The notes below the pieces were generated by a model that worked only from the letters and a program-made list of their open reading frames with translations, did not search any database and was not told the DNA's origin. From positions 1 through 5,459 of the forward strand of contig JACQAF010000162.1 of the NCBI GenBank assembly GCA_016195145.1: 5,459 nucleotides of DNA. The letters run 5' to 3'. Shown piece after piece: positions 5,272 through 5,459 of this stretch. Numbering within the stretch: position 1 is the first letter of the stretch; each line of letters opens with the position of its first letter. A program made the translations under genes and the position numbers. The stretch is from Rhodospirillales bacterium (GTDB taxonomy: Bacteria > Pseudomonadota > Alphaproteobacteria > CACIAM-22H2).

Positions 5272-5459
5272 TCAGTACGGCGTCCCGCCGCGGCGGGCGG
5301 CGGCCAGGGCCTGCGCGTACCACTCGAGCTCGTCCAGGAATCGCTTCGCGCGCGGCCGCCAGGCGGCGTCATGCGGGACGCCGGCGTCGTCGAACGCGTC
5401 CTGCACCTTCGGCACCGGCAGCATCGACGGGATGCTCGGCATCCCGAGCTCGCTGAGGA
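5272..5459 (-). CDS. Probable NAD(P)H-dependent FMN reductase, C-terminal end (partial)
   Basis: Reading on the minus strand from the window edge gives 61 codons to TGA at 5274-5272. The peptide begins LSELGMPSIPSMLPVPKVQDAF and ends RAKRFLDELEWYAQALAAARRG GTPY. A proline-rich turn, an aromatic or acidic segment, then a C-terminal FLDELEWYA helix resembles the end of NADPH-dependent FMN reductase (flavodoxin-like) proteins as I recall them. The flavin-binding GSxR and catalytic parts lie outside the window, so the call rests on a short segment. It is transcribed in the same direction as rpmE, 59 bp upstream of it, and a separate rpmE promoter seems to lie in the gap. The coding nature is well supported by an orderly codon pattern; the family name is less certain. 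Confidence 0.6.
   Translation of the reverse strand, partial: LSELGMPSIPSMLPVPKVQDAFDDAGVPHDAAWRPRAKRFLDELEWYAQALAAARRGGTPY

Noticed and set aside
4926..5372. Minus-strand frame of 148 codons over rpmE
   Set aside because: It overlaps the well-recognised L31 gene in another frame and has no family features.
1..5459. Defence system, CRISPR array, mobile element, tRNA or rRNA
   Set aside because: No repeat-spacer pattern, transposase, terminal repeats, cloverleaf or rRNA-like segment was seen on reading both strands.

Overview
The window is high-GC bacterial DNA and appears to hold two pieces of different origin, joined inside one open reading frame near 4711-4731. The left piece (about 1-4731) looks alphaproteobacterial, possibly sphingomonad- or Rhizobiales-like. 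This is judged from protein style only and is not proven. The right piece (about 4711-5459) carries the start of prfA (release factor 1), rpmE (ribosomal protein L31) and the end of an FMN-reductase-like gene. An rpmE-prfA order is common in deltaproteobacteria-like and other lineages, but I cannot name the phylum.

Left piece, in order. The C-terminal end of a histidine kinase (to 127) is followed by an A+T-richer 170-bp gap with palindromes and probably a promoter. Next comes a two-gene unit: a radical SAM protein with a Cys-rich C-terminus (298-1257), overlapped by 16 nt by a divergent metallophosphoesterase (GTG start at 1242, end 2129). The phosphoesterase keeps the ligands of only one of the two usual metal sites. 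A 134-bp gap with a duplicated CGGTTAAAAAA motif precedes a complete feruloyl-CoA synthase gene (2264-4123, TTG start, strong ribosome binding site). The remaining part of an enoyl-CoA hydratase/isomerase-like (crotonase) gene runs the other way and meets the synthase stop-to-stop on a shared CTAG. The synthase activates ferulate-type hydroxycinnamates to CoA thioesters, and a crotonase is the kind of enzyme that would act next.

Right piece, all on the minus strand in the order of transcription. The end of a probable NAD(P)H-dependent FMN reductase is followed by a promoter candidate, then rpmE, then a perfect 13-bp hairpin with a T-rich tail, then the prfA start codon. The prfA frame gives about 60 recognisable RF1 residues and then becomes the crotonase, at a DLAEHKA stretch that would fit either protein. 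The 259-residue product lacks the RF1 codon-recognition and GGQ regions and the first third of the crotonase fold. The simplest reading is a chimeric contig, or a recombination joint at a short shared sequence. A real fusion gene is the less likely alternative.

No tRNA, rRNA, CRISPR array, insertion sequence or origin was seen.
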